Part shown: one piece after another, positions 1 to 5,491 of the stretch
Layout: each line of letters starts with the position of its first letter
Position numbering within the stretch: position 1 is the stretch's first letter
The notes under the pieces: generated by a model
Told to the model about the DNA's origin: nothing
The model's input: only the letters and a program-made list of their open reading frames with translations
The model's database searches: none
Source: Bryobacterales bacterium
GTDB lineage: Bacteria > Acidobacteriota > Terriglobia > Bryobacterales > Bryobacteraceae
Direction of reading: 5' to 3'
Length of the DNA stretch: 8,346 bases
NCBI GenBank assembly: GCA_025462985.1
Contig: JAOAPP010000261.1
Location: forward strand, 1 to 8,346
Translations under genes and position numbers: made by a program

Positions 1-17
1 ATATCCTCGCAATTAAC

Positions 18-72
18 GCTCAACTCACCCGCTTATCAACTCGCTTCATAGCAACCCGCAGCACGGTTAGCC
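18..72 (-). other. Weak attC-like box pair downstream of gene 1
   Basis: Eleven bases after the stop of the lipoprotein gene, the minus strand reads GGCTAAC (66-72), one base off RYYYAAC. It reads GTTGAGC at 18-24, which fits GTTRRRY. The segment between them shows no convincing pair of complementary inner arms. Such boxes are frequent by chance, so this is recorded only because the same theme recurs at other gene ends here. Confidence 0.15.
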
Positions 73-84
73 ACACCCTTTTCA

Positions 85-579
85 TCATGGTTTGACCGGC
101 GATAAGTGTTCATGCGCTATTTTCCAAGTCCCGCTCTCCTTTACAAAAACCATCGTCGTCCGTTCCTTGGCCTGCTGACTTCCCCCCGCTATATCGAAGC
201 TGTAGTTGAGGATAAACGTTGCTATCCCGACATTGTCGAAGACGTCGATCTTCAAGGAGTCCGCCCTCATCTTCAAACCGTTGATCGCCCCCAATCCATC
301 GTGCTCGCCTTTCTGTCCGGCATTGGCGTCCAGCCTCTCGGTTTTTGAACCCGAGAATTTCGTAAACTTCGGGCCATACAGGTGATAGCTGTCCAGGCGC
401 TCGAAATCTTTAGCCGCAGCCGCGGTAAAAATCTCTTCCAAACGATGCTCGATCTGAGCCCTGGCAGTTGCGTCCGGTTGCGGATTGGTTCTCGGCAGAC
501 AGGCGCATCCAACACCGAAAAACGCGACCGCAATCGCTAAAGCAATCGACTGCATAGCACGGATACCTTTTTTATCCAT
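85..579 (-). CDS. NTF2/SnoaL-like (DUF4440-type) lipoprotein
   Basis: A 164-residue protein with an export signal and a lipobox-like stretch, GVGC, ending at Cys25 (a second Cys is at 27), so it is probably a lipid-anchored envelope protein. Residues about 38-162 have the pattern of the SnoaL/DUF4440 branch of the NTF2-like fold: an N-terminal helix around QIEHRLEEIF, a central YGPKFTKF segment, strands around IDVFDNVGIATF, and the closing strand GTWKIAHEHLS that is very typical of the family. Members are small alpha+beta barrels that bind ligands or act as enzymes. No catalytic residues can be assigned here. The ATG at 579 was chosen; an internal ATG (residue 9, position 555) would still leave a signal peptide. 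A degenerate GTTAGTC box lies 5 bp upstream of the start, and repeat A lies about 43 bp upstream. Fold assignment is fairly sure; function is unknown. Confidence 0.85.
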   Translation of the reverse strand: MDKKGIRAMQSIALAIAVAFFGVGCACLPRTNPQPDATARAQIEHRLEEIFTAAAAKDFERLDSYHLYGPKFTKFSGSKTERLDANAGQKGEHDGLGAINGLKMRADSLKIDVFDNVGIATFILNYSFDIAGGSQQAKERTTMVFVKESGTWKIAHEHLSPVKP

Positions 580-621
580 ATGGTGACTAACGCATGGATG
601 TGTAGCCTATCTATTATCACG

Positions 622-862
622 AAATTGAACCATATTATGCTGGACCATTCGAATTCCACCAACCTTTCATTGACGCGCGCGCTTTAGCGCGGTGTCCGGC
701 GGCCGAACGCGATCAGAGCCGTTTCAACGGCTTTTCCGTCGCTGTGCTAATCCTGTCTGGTTCGAGCTAGGGCGATCGTTATCCTGCAAACCGCCCTTGT
801 CAGAGGCCCTTCTCCAACGTTCCTGCCTCCGCGCCAGCGCACTCTGAAGTCCTGTAAGGACG
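622..862. repeat. Repeat module A, copy 1
   Basis: Long intergenic repeat present three times in the window (here, 4357-4537 and 5184-5447) at roughly 85-90 percent identity by eye. It contains three short hairpins: CGCGCT/AGCGCG (678-691), AGCCGT/ACGGCT (717-732) and GTCCT/AGGAC around 849-861. The left end approaches the start codon of the downstream minus-strand gene in all three copies. Open reading frames cross it, but they translate the repeat itself and are not credible genes. No terminal inverted repeats or target duplications are obvious. Confidence 0.9.
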
Positions 863-870
863 ATATGATG

Positions 871-960
871 GTAGCCCAGGGCATAGGCGAGTCTTCGAGC
901 CGACGCCCTGGGTTGAAGTCAAAAAACATTCCCCTTCACTTTCGAGCGTAGCGAGGCGAG
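871..960. repeat. Hairpin-plus-tail module H, copy 1
   Basis: A perfect 8-bp inverted repeat, CCCAGGGC at 875-882 and GCCCTGGG at 905-912, is followed by a tail at 929-960 containing CACTTTCGAGCGTAGCGAGG. The same tail follows a different hairpin at 2231-2334. The stem sequence differs between the copies while the layout and tail are kept. Similar GCCC-rich hairpins are, from memory, common between genes in Planctomycetes and Verrucomicrobia. Confidence 0.75.
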
Positions 961-1052
961 CCTGCGAGCATCCACCACTCCTTAGCGCTTGGCCGTGGCT
1001 TGCGTGAATGGAAAACCACGCTTGAGAAATACAGAGCTGTCAAATAAGCACA
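961..1052. other. Unassigned end of the gene 2/gene 1 spacer
   Basis: Together with A1 and H1 this completes a 473-bp gene-free stretch. It holds a weak inverted repeat, CGTGG with CCACG around 992-1020, and no T-run in either direction, so no terminator is called. I see nothing else in it. Confidence 0.4.
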
Positions 1053-2096
1053 TCATTTAGGGACCTGCGCAGCCAGAGGCTTTCCTAACTCGCTTGCGAG
1101 ATGTTCGGTGGCCTCCATTTCCGAGGTCCTAAAAACGGAATCAAAGTATCTCACCCATCTTTGTTCACTGACTCTTTTTACAGCGTCGGACTCCAGGAAG
1201 GCTGTAGCCTGCTGAATCCTCTTTTTCTTTTCATCGATATGTTGGTTCATCATGGCCTGCGAGTCCCCTCCCAGATGCTTCAATGCTTCCTTCTGGATGT
1301 TGAATGCGAGCATATGTTCGAGAAACAATTGGCTGTCGGCCTCAAGCTGTTGTCCCATCCGCAGGCACGCTCTTGCGGTCGGCTCATCTGGAGGCGCATT
1401 GGTGAGTAAAACTTTGGCAAGACGCACGAGCGGAATCGTGTTTCTGCTCTGGCCAAGCGCAATCATCCGCGCCGTATATTTCGGATAACCTGTGGCTTCT
1501 GCCGCGAGCACCACACATTCCCGTAGCTTCCGGTTGGACGTGTAAAAGGCGGGCTTTTGACCTGCCACCTCCATGAACCTCCTCGCTTCGGGAATGTTAT
1601 TCTTGAGCGTGCATCCAAGCGCACGCAGGTAAACCGGGAAAGCATTTTCTGGCTTCAGCGACATGAGCCGATCAATTGCTATCTCAAATTGCTTTTCGCT
1701 GTCATAGTCCTTCTGCTTGTTTAGCAATAGGCTCAGATGGCGCGACACCATAGCCTGCCAAGGCAGGAAGTCTGATTCGTTTAATTTTGTAGCTCGATTT
1801 AACAGGCGCAACGCCATTGGATCTGAGAGCGGCGCTTCCATGGCAGCACCAATAAGTTCCTCGACCTTGCCTCGCTGCAATATTCGTTCCTGTTCCGCTT
1901 TGGAGAACTGCGCAAGCTCCATGAGCTTTACGAGAGAGTTGATGGCTTCAGGTGAGTCCAGCCCATTACGCTGGGCACGTCTGAAGTCTTCGAATGTGGG
2001 TGGGTGCTGCGGCGACGAGGAACAGGATCCAAGGATGCAAACCCACAAGGCCACAACCCAGAATTCCCAGCCTGCAGGAACCTTTGCTTTGCTCAT
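1053..2096 (-). CDS. TPR-like helical lipoprotein
   Basis: A 347-residue protein beginning with a hydrophobic stretch (about residues 10-24) and the lipobox LGSC with Cys25, followed by a Ser/Pro linker, so an envelope lipoprotein is likely. The rest is almost entirely alpha-helical. Residues about 90-190 look like paired helices of tetratricopeptide type (a segment around LLNRATKLNESDFLPWQ, then EIAIDRLMSLKPENAFPVYL, then a third around NIPEARRFMEVAG), with further helical pairs towards residue 340. Such proteins usually scaffold protein contacts. No enzyme motif is seen, and I do not recognise a named family. The ATG at 2096 is supported by the signal peptide directly behind it and by a promoter-like sequence about 40 bp upstream. 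It stands alone, with 473 bp to the next gene. Confidence 0.85.
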   Translation of the reverse strand: MSKAKVPAGWEFWVVALWVCILGSCSSSPQHPPTFEDFRRAQRNGLDSPEAINSLVKLMELAQFSKAEQERILQRGKVEELIGAAMEAPLSDPMALRLLNRATKLNESDFLPWQAMVSRHLSLLLNKQKDYDSEKQFEIAIDRLMSLKPENAFPVYLRALGCTLKNNIPEARRFMEVAGQKPAFYTSNRKLRECVVLAAEATGYPKYTARMIALGQSRNTIPLVRLAKVLLTNAPPDEPTARACLRMGQQLEADSQLFLEHMLAFNIQKEALKHLGGDSQAMMNQHIDEKKKRIQQATAFLESDAVKRVSEQRWVRYFDSVFRTSEMEATEHLASELGKPLAAQVPK

Positions 2097-2132
2097 GATT
2101 TTAATCGGTGTGGTTTCACGGCCACCCAGTTC

Positions 2133-2161
2133 TCTATAATCCTTGTTGTAGAACCGTTCAA
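2133..2161 (-). promoter_or_regulatory. Candidate sigma70-type promoter of gene 2
   Basis: On the minus strand TTGAAC (2156-2161) is separated by exactly 17 bases from TATAGA (2133-2138), a good match to a vegetative promoter. It would start transcription some 30 bases before the ATG at 2096. A 6-bp inverted repeat, TTGTTG 2143-2148 and CAACAA 2159-2164, overlaps the -35 and spacer and could be an operator. Found by eye only. Confidence 0.4.
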
Positions 2162-2164
2162 CAA

Positions 2165-2230
2165 TCCCTGAAATTCATCCGTCGCAGCACCCCAACCGAT
2201 TAAGCGCCCCACTAGGGGCAGCAAGAAAGT
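2165..2230. other. Unassigned part of the gene 3/gene 2 spacer
   Basis: This segment lies between the promoter of gene 2 and hairpin module H2, inside a 422-bp gene-free stretch. Repeat A is expected in this position from the other spacers but is absent. I see no coding, RNA or regulatory signal. Confidence 0.4.
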
Positions 2231-2334
2231 AGCCCCGGGTAAGGACGCCTCTGACAACCTCAACTCCCAGGCGTCCGCTACCCGGGGTAACCACAAACAA
2301 CGACTTCCCCTCACTTTCGAGCGTAGCGAGGCGA
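2231..2334. repeat. Hairpin-plus-tail module H, copy 2
   Basis: A strong inverted repeat: CCCCGGGTA (2233-2241) plus GGACGCC (2243-2249) pair with GGCGTCC (2270-2276) plus TACCCGGGG (2279-2287). That is 16 base pairs with a small asymmetric bulge and a 20-nt loop. The tail at 2305-2334 matches that of copy 1 (929-960) nearly base for base. There is no poly-T run after the stem, so it is not a standard terminator. Confidence 0.8.
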
Positions 2335-2423
2335 ACACCGTGAGCGTCTCCCGTCCGTTTGCCCCTTGTAAACATACCCGAACGGCCCGCAGTGCCGAGT
2401 TCCAGCTCTGCGGACGATCAAAG

Positions 2424-2493
2424 GAAATAGAAAAGCTTCCGCTCCTACTACTGCTTTTGCCTCTTGACCGCGGGAGCTTGATAGGGGTTAGGC
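2424..2493. repeat. Gene-end repeat module B2, copy 1
   Basis: About 70 bp shared with 4570-4635. Blocks in + orientation: GGAAATA, CTTCCGCTCC, TTTTG, ACCGCG and ATAGGGGTTA. On the minus strand it begins GCCTAACCCCTAT, about 22 bases after the stop of gene 3, and GCCTAAC (2487-2493) fits the RYYYAAC box of integron attC sites. No matching second half of an attC site was found before gene 2. Confidence 0.75.
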
Positions 2494-2518
2494 CGACTTG
2501 TCGTGGCTGAAGCCGTAC

Positions 2519-2890
2519 TCACCTCCGCCTCCACGGCTGAATGAGACCTGACTTGGAGACGTGATGGTCTGGAGGGGACGCCTGCGGGTCGGCCCACCGG
2601 TAGGTGTCCTTCAACTCCGCAGTGCCCGCCAAAATCTTCAAGCGCAAACCAATGTACCAGGGAAGTATGAGCCAGCCGAACAGCAACATGAGAATGAAAA
2701 GTGTACCCGGCGAGCGTGCAATGTCGGAGCGATATCGCCAGATGCGAACGCGGCGTGCATCGAGCGCAGCAAGAACGATGGCGACGAAAACGAGCCACCA
2801 CCAACCGGTGAACGTTGCGGCCAAGTAGAGCGCAGCAACGATTACGATGCCTGCCAGCCAGCAACCGAGTGAGATGAATCTTTTGCGCAT
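2519..2890 (-). CDS. Small three-helix membrane protein, unknown function
   Basis: A 123-residue protein from the ATG at 2890. Three hydrophobic segments are visible: about residues 6-24, 26-41 and 62-80. The third ends with WLILPWYIGLRLKI and a short basic, polar tail. The pattern of an RIWRYRSDIA linker, a helix, then PWYxxxRxKIxxG resembles small uncharacterised bacterial membrane proteins I have seen, but I cannot name the family. A TTG eight codons upstream (2914) is in frame, but it lies inside the attC-like arm, so the ATG is preferred. A GATAGGC box sits 11 bp upstream of it. An overlapping ORF in another frame (2448-2864) is Cys/Arg/His-rich and is a shadow. Confidence 0.75.
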   Translation of the reverse strand: MRKRFISLGCWLAGIVIVAALYLAATFTGWWWLVFVAIVLAALDARRVRIWRYRSDIARSPGTLFILMLLFGWLILPWYIGLRLKILAGTAELKDTYRWADPQASPPDHHVSKSGLIQPWRRR

Positions 2891-2901
2891 GGTACGAAAC
2901 G

Positions 2902-3055
2902 GCCTATCGCCCAAGCTCAGCGACGGCCGCCACAGGGCGCGCCGATAGCACCCGGTAAACGGTGCAGTTATCTTGTTGTTCTGTTTGCAACCGCGACAGC
3001 CCGCCGCTTTCGAAGATCCCGACCGCTCGGGATTCGCTGCAGCACCTGATTAAGC
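2902..3055 (-). other. attC-like recombination site between genes 4 and 3
   Basis: Read on the minus strand: box GCTTAAT (3049-3055, overlapping the TAA stop of gene 4), a 5-nt spacer, arm GCTGCAGCG (3035-3043), a long centre, arm CGCTGAGC (2915-2922), a 6-nt spacer, and box GATAGGC (2902-2908), 11 bp before the ATG of gene 3. The arms pair along their whole length, leaving one unpaired G in the first, which is the usual geometry of attC L''/L' with an extrahelical base. Each outer box is one base off the RYYYAAC/GTTRRRY consensus. The centre holds two more stems: ATCCCGA/TCGGGAT at 3016-3033 and a bulged stem at 2948-2965. At 154 bp it is slightly long for an attC site. Confidence 0.5.
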
Positions 3056-3472
3056 CGCGTTGTCATCTGTCGGACAATCCCCGAGAAAATACAGATCGAA
3101 GTCAAGAACCAAACCGAGGGCTGCAACTCTGGCTGTAACCGTCGCGGAAAGCTGGAAGCCGGGGTTGTGCGTTTGGAAATACACCGCACAGCCAATGTGA
3201 GTTGGGAATCGGGACTGAATTGCGCGAATACCCTCAGCGTTCGGCTCCAAAGCGGACAACAACGCATTGAGATGCTCCTCCACCGATGCGGAGAGTGGTA
3301 GCGGACTCTTGAGAGTCCAGCGGCTGTGTCGGTGCGTAACATCTGGGTGCTTCCGCATCGGCTGAACAACAACCCACGCCTCTGTCGGCTCGAAACCTGC
3401 CAGCTGAGTGACAACGCAGGCATCCTGACCAAACTCGAACACTGCGAAGAAAACGTGAGCGTTATATTCCAT
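3050..3472 (-). CDS. DUF4279 domain protein
   Basis: A 140-residue, probably cytoplasmic protein that matches the DUF4279 pattern over its whole length: an opening beta strand (AHVFFAVFEFG), the PTEAW segment that follows a short helix, a central strand RWTLKSPLPLSASVEEHL, a helix with LNALLSALEPNAEGIRAI, a strand CAVYF, and the closing GFQLSATVTARVAALGLVLDFDLYF. The fourth block and the final aliphatic-D-D-L-Y motif are the most diagnostic. The biochemical role of the family is unknown. Related proteins are often small orphan genes in accessory regions. The ATG at 3472 is well placed, 7 bp after a TTTAGGC box. The stop codon lies in the first box of the attC-like site that follows. Confidence 0.85.
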   Translation of the reverse strand: MEYNAHVFFAVFEFGQDACVVTQLAGFEPTEAWVVVQPMRKHPDVTHRHSRWTLKSPLPLSASVEEHLNALLSALEPNAEGIRAIQSRFPTHIGCAVYFQTHNPGFQLSATVTARVAALGLVLDFDLYFLGDCPTDDNAA

Positions 3473-3479
3473 GTCGTCT

Positions 3480-3671
3480 GCCTAAACCAAGCTCAGTGAA
3501 CCGGCCCACCTGTCCTCCGTAGCTGCCCAGCGAAGGATGGACGAGACGCGTGAATAGCATCCGCTGAGCGGTGCAGTGGAGCATCTGTTCCGGGTGCAAC
3601 CCGCCTGTCCTCCCAAAGCCAGGCGGAGGAGGAAGCGCCAGGACCTGGTCCGCTGCAGCGCATTGACAAGC
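3480..3671 (-). other. attC-like recombination site between genes 5 and 4
   Basis: This has the same plan as 2902-3055. Arm GCTGCAGCG (3651-3659) pairs with CACTGAGC (3491-3498) at 7 of 8 positions, leaving the same single unpaired G. TTTAGGC (3480-3486) lies 7 bp before the ATG of gene 4 and differs from GTTAGGC at one base. The first box, GCTTGTC (3665-3671), is clearly degenerate. The centre shares a bulged stem (3557-3574) and a TGCAACC block (3595-3601) with the other site. At 192 bp it is longer than usual, so it may be decayed. Confidence 0.4.
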
Positions 3672-3678
3672 GTCCCTG

Positions 3679-4272
3679 TCATAACAAGAAAACCCGATTC
3701 AGGTCTGCTCTCTCCATCCTGTGCAACTCCTGCTCGGTATAAGTCTCTGGGCCAACAATCTTGCTGGCGTGCTGTCGAACAAATTGCTCCATCAACTCTT
3801 GGCCGTTGAGGAACTGTCCGGTGACGAAATTCAGCGGGATGCGACGATCACCACGGAGACGAACGAAAATCGAAGCGCCACGGACACCGAGTGCTCGAGA
3901 GTAAGCTGGGTGAACCCGCATCCAGCACAGATACCAAGGCAGCCGGCTCGGAACACCGATAACAACTGACTCAATGTCGTTAAACTCGAATATGACCTGC
4001 TGCCGTCTCTGACCACGTCGCAGATCTGATGTGGTGAGCGTCCATGTCAACGACTCTGGATCGCGAATCACACACCAAGCCATGACCGCGGCGGTAATGG
4101 CTGCCCAAGCACCAATCAGAAGCGGACGCGAAGGTTTCCAGTCGCTGAGTGCCGTGATAAAAGCGAGAGGGAGCGCGAGAAAGACAACGGTGGCCAGTGG
4201 AATAAAGAGCAGCATCCACCAAAACTTGGGATGAGGTCGGGCGGTAATCAGGGGCGTGTATTCGATACTCAT
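3679..4272 (-). CDS. Two-helix membrane protein with PH-like C-terminal domain
   Basis: A 197-residue protein from the ATG at 4272 (MSIEYTPLI...). Two membrane helices lie at about residues 17-41 and 51-69. The soluble part (about 73-160) is beta-rich: LTWTLTTSDLRRGQ, VIFEFNDIESVVIGV, ASIFVRLRGDRRIPLNFV. It ends in a helix around NGQELMEQFVRQHA. This order of two helices followed by a strand-rich module and a closing helix resembles bacterial PH-like (bPH2/YdbS-style) membrane proteins, but the match is by pattern only. An in-frame ATG at 4398 lies inside repeat A, so the added 42 residues are not believed. No ribosome binding site is seen. A B2 module and a truncated A module precede the gene. 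Confidence 0.8.
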   Translation of the reverse strand: MSIEYTPLITARPHPKFWWMLLFIPLATVVFLALPLAFITALSDWKPSRPLLIGAWAAITAAVMAWCVIRDPESLTWTLTTSDLRRGQRRQQVIFEFNDIESVVIGVPSRLPWYLCWMRVHPAYSRALGVRGASIFVRLRGDRRIPLNFVTGQFLNGQELMEQFVRQHASKIVGPETYTEQELHRMERADLNRVFLL

Positions 4273-4356
4273 GCGCGCGTAGTGTGATCTGATCAGAATT
4301 CGCCCGGGGGGCCAAATTATCCGAATCCGATGGTTTCGCAGCCAATTAATAATTAC

Positions 4357-4537
4357 TAAATCAAGCCACATCATGCTGGACCACTCGAATTCCACCAACC
4401 TCTCATTGACACCGGCGCTTCAGCGCGGTGTACGGCGGCCGAATGCGATCAGAGCCGTTTCAACGGCTTTTCCGTGCCTGTGCCAATCCTGTGTGGCTCG
4501 ATCAAGGGCGATCCTTATCCTGCAAACTGTCCTTGTC
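4357..4537. repeat. Repeat module A, copy 2 (truncated)
   Basis: It matches the first 180 bp or so of A copies 1 and 3 and then stops abruptly after CCTTGTC (4531-4537), where the others continue AGAGGCCC. Its first hairpin has changed (GCGCT/AGCGC with loop TC instead of TT) but keeps the pairing. It is followed after 32 bp by B2 copy 2, with no H module between them. The 357-bp stretch without a gene (4273-4629) consists largely of these repeats. Confidence 0.85.
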
Positions 4538-4569
4538 CAACCCAGGTTCGCGCTGCGTGGACGACCCAC

Positions 4570-4635
4570 GGAAATAAATAAACTTCCGCTCCCATGTTTT
4601 GTCCCTTAACCGCGCGGGCTTAATAGGGGTTATGA
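4570..4635. repeat. Gene-end repeat module B2, copy 2
   Basis: It shares the same blocks as 2424-2493. On the minus strand it begins with TCATAACCCC, and the TAA in it is the actual stop codon of gene 6, so the repeat starts inside the end of the coding sequence. Stop codons overlapping the first recombination box are common in integron cassettes. Confidence 0.75.
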
Positions 4636-5106
4636 GATGTCAATCTCATCTGACCAAATCTCAAGTGCCTGAAATAAATCATCGGTGCTGCAGTGGCTGT
4701 CTGCAAGCGAAGCCCTCGTCTCAACCAGGTGCCGTAAGAACTGAACAACAGCGAACCGCTGCTCTGACGTGCAAGCCAGCAACCGATGATTCTTTCGTCC
4801 ATCGGAGAGCAAATGCCAAAGCAATTGAGTGCCATACCAGCCGTGCGCGGAGTCAGGCTCGGCAAGAGCGAGACGTGTGAGCGCTGGCAAATAGTAAGCA
4901 AAACCCTCAGGTGAGGTGAAGCAAATCGGGTCCCATCCCGGGTTGCCAACATCCTCGATTTGGAGCGTGTCAACGTCCCGGGAACGCAAGACCTCATCAT
5001 GCTCGGCACACTCCTCGCAGTGCATGTAGTCCGTGAAATGCTTGGGGCGACGGCATCCCGCGAATGCCTGTTTGATTGTCTGGAGAATGTCGGCGTCGGA
5101 TGGCAT
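4630..5106 (-). CDS. DUF6714-like protein
   Basis: A 158-residue soluble protein from the ATG at 5106. It shows the layout I associate with DUF6714: an N-terminal helix with AFAGCRRP, a short CEECAEHDEVL motif (residues about 30-40), a central FTSPEGFAYYLPAL segment where the helix follows 'x-x-P-E-x-F-x-Y-Y-L-P', and a C-terminal helical part with FAVVQFLRHLVETR that precedes a variable tail. Function is unknown. The two Cys of CEEC could bind metal, but no other ligands are clear. A TTG nine codons upstream is in frame (5133); the ATG is preferred. A GTTGAAT box (5128-5134) lies 22 bp before it. The stop codon is supplied by repeat B2. Confidence 0.75.
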   Translation of the reverse strand: MPSDADILQTIKQAFAGCRRPKHFTDYMHCEECAEHDEVLRSRDVDTLQIEDVGNPGWDPICFTSPEGFAYYLPALTRLALAEPDSAHGWYGTQLLWHLLSDGRKNHRLLACTSEQRFAVVQFLRHLVETRASLADSHCSTDDLFQALEIWSDEIDIS

Positions 5107-5183
5107 GTGAAGTGGCCTAGACAGGATATTCAACTATGCATTTCCGCCTGAAACCTGAGTTTTGCACTTTATTTATTTTCAGC

Positions 5184-5447
5184 TAAATCGAGCCACATCA
5201 TACTGGACCACTCGAATTCCACCAACCTCTCATTGACGCGCGCGCTTTAGCGCGGTGTCCGGCGGCCGAACACGATCAGAGCCGTTTCAACGGCTTTTCC
5301 GTCGCTGCGCCAATCCTGTGTGGTTCGATTTAGGGCGATCCTTATCCTGCAAACCGCCCTTGTCAGAGGCCCTTCTCCAATGTTCCAGCCTCCGCGCCAG
5401 CACACTCTGAAGTCCTGTAAGGACGGCCGGTAATGGCCCAGGACACA
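5184..5447. repeat. Repeat module A, copy 3, with decayed H
   Basis: Matches A copy 1 along its whole length, through GTCCTGTAAGGAC (5413-5425). It is followed by a weak version of the H hairpin: GCCCAGG and CCAGGGG remain, but the long stem does not form. It lies in a 385-bp gap between genes 7 and 6, ending about 77 bp before the start of gene 6. ORFs at 5247-5732 and 5287-5472 are translations of this repeat and should not be annotated. Confidence 0.85.
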
Positions 5448-5491
5448 GGGCGCCAGGGGTAACTCCATGCAAACGCTTCGCAAAAAGTGTG

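Noticed and set aside
717..735. AGCCGT/ACGGCT hairpin followed by TTTT, resembling a + strand terminator
   Set aside because: There is no + strand gene to terminate, the stem is only 6 bp, and the sequence is an internal part of repeat A, present in all three copies.
747..929. Minus-strand ORF of 60 codons sharing a protein-level match with the ORF at 5247-5732
   Set aside because: Both are translations of repeat A. The similarity is explained by the DNA repeat, and the reading frames have no start signals or domain features.
2448..2864. ORF of 138 codons whose end includes NPYQAP, a string seen in Planctomycetes proteins
   Set aside because: It overlaps the clear membrane protein of gene 3 in another frame, is rich in Cys, Arg and His, and its tail is a translation of repeat B2.
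2968..3432. Minus-strand ORF of 154 codons, longer than the DUF4279 gene it overlaps
   Set aside because: Composition is shadow-like (many Arg and Ser), while the 3050-3472 frame carries a recognisable domain end to end.
4273..4398. Upstream extension of gene 5 to the ATG at 4398
   Set aside because: The extension translates the end of repeat A and adds no domain; the ATG at 4272 is followed at once by a credible N-terminus.
622..5447. Three regularly similar repeats considered as a CRISPR array
   Set aside because: The repeats are 180-260 bp, diverged, and separated by genes; there are no short spacers of constant size and no cas genes.
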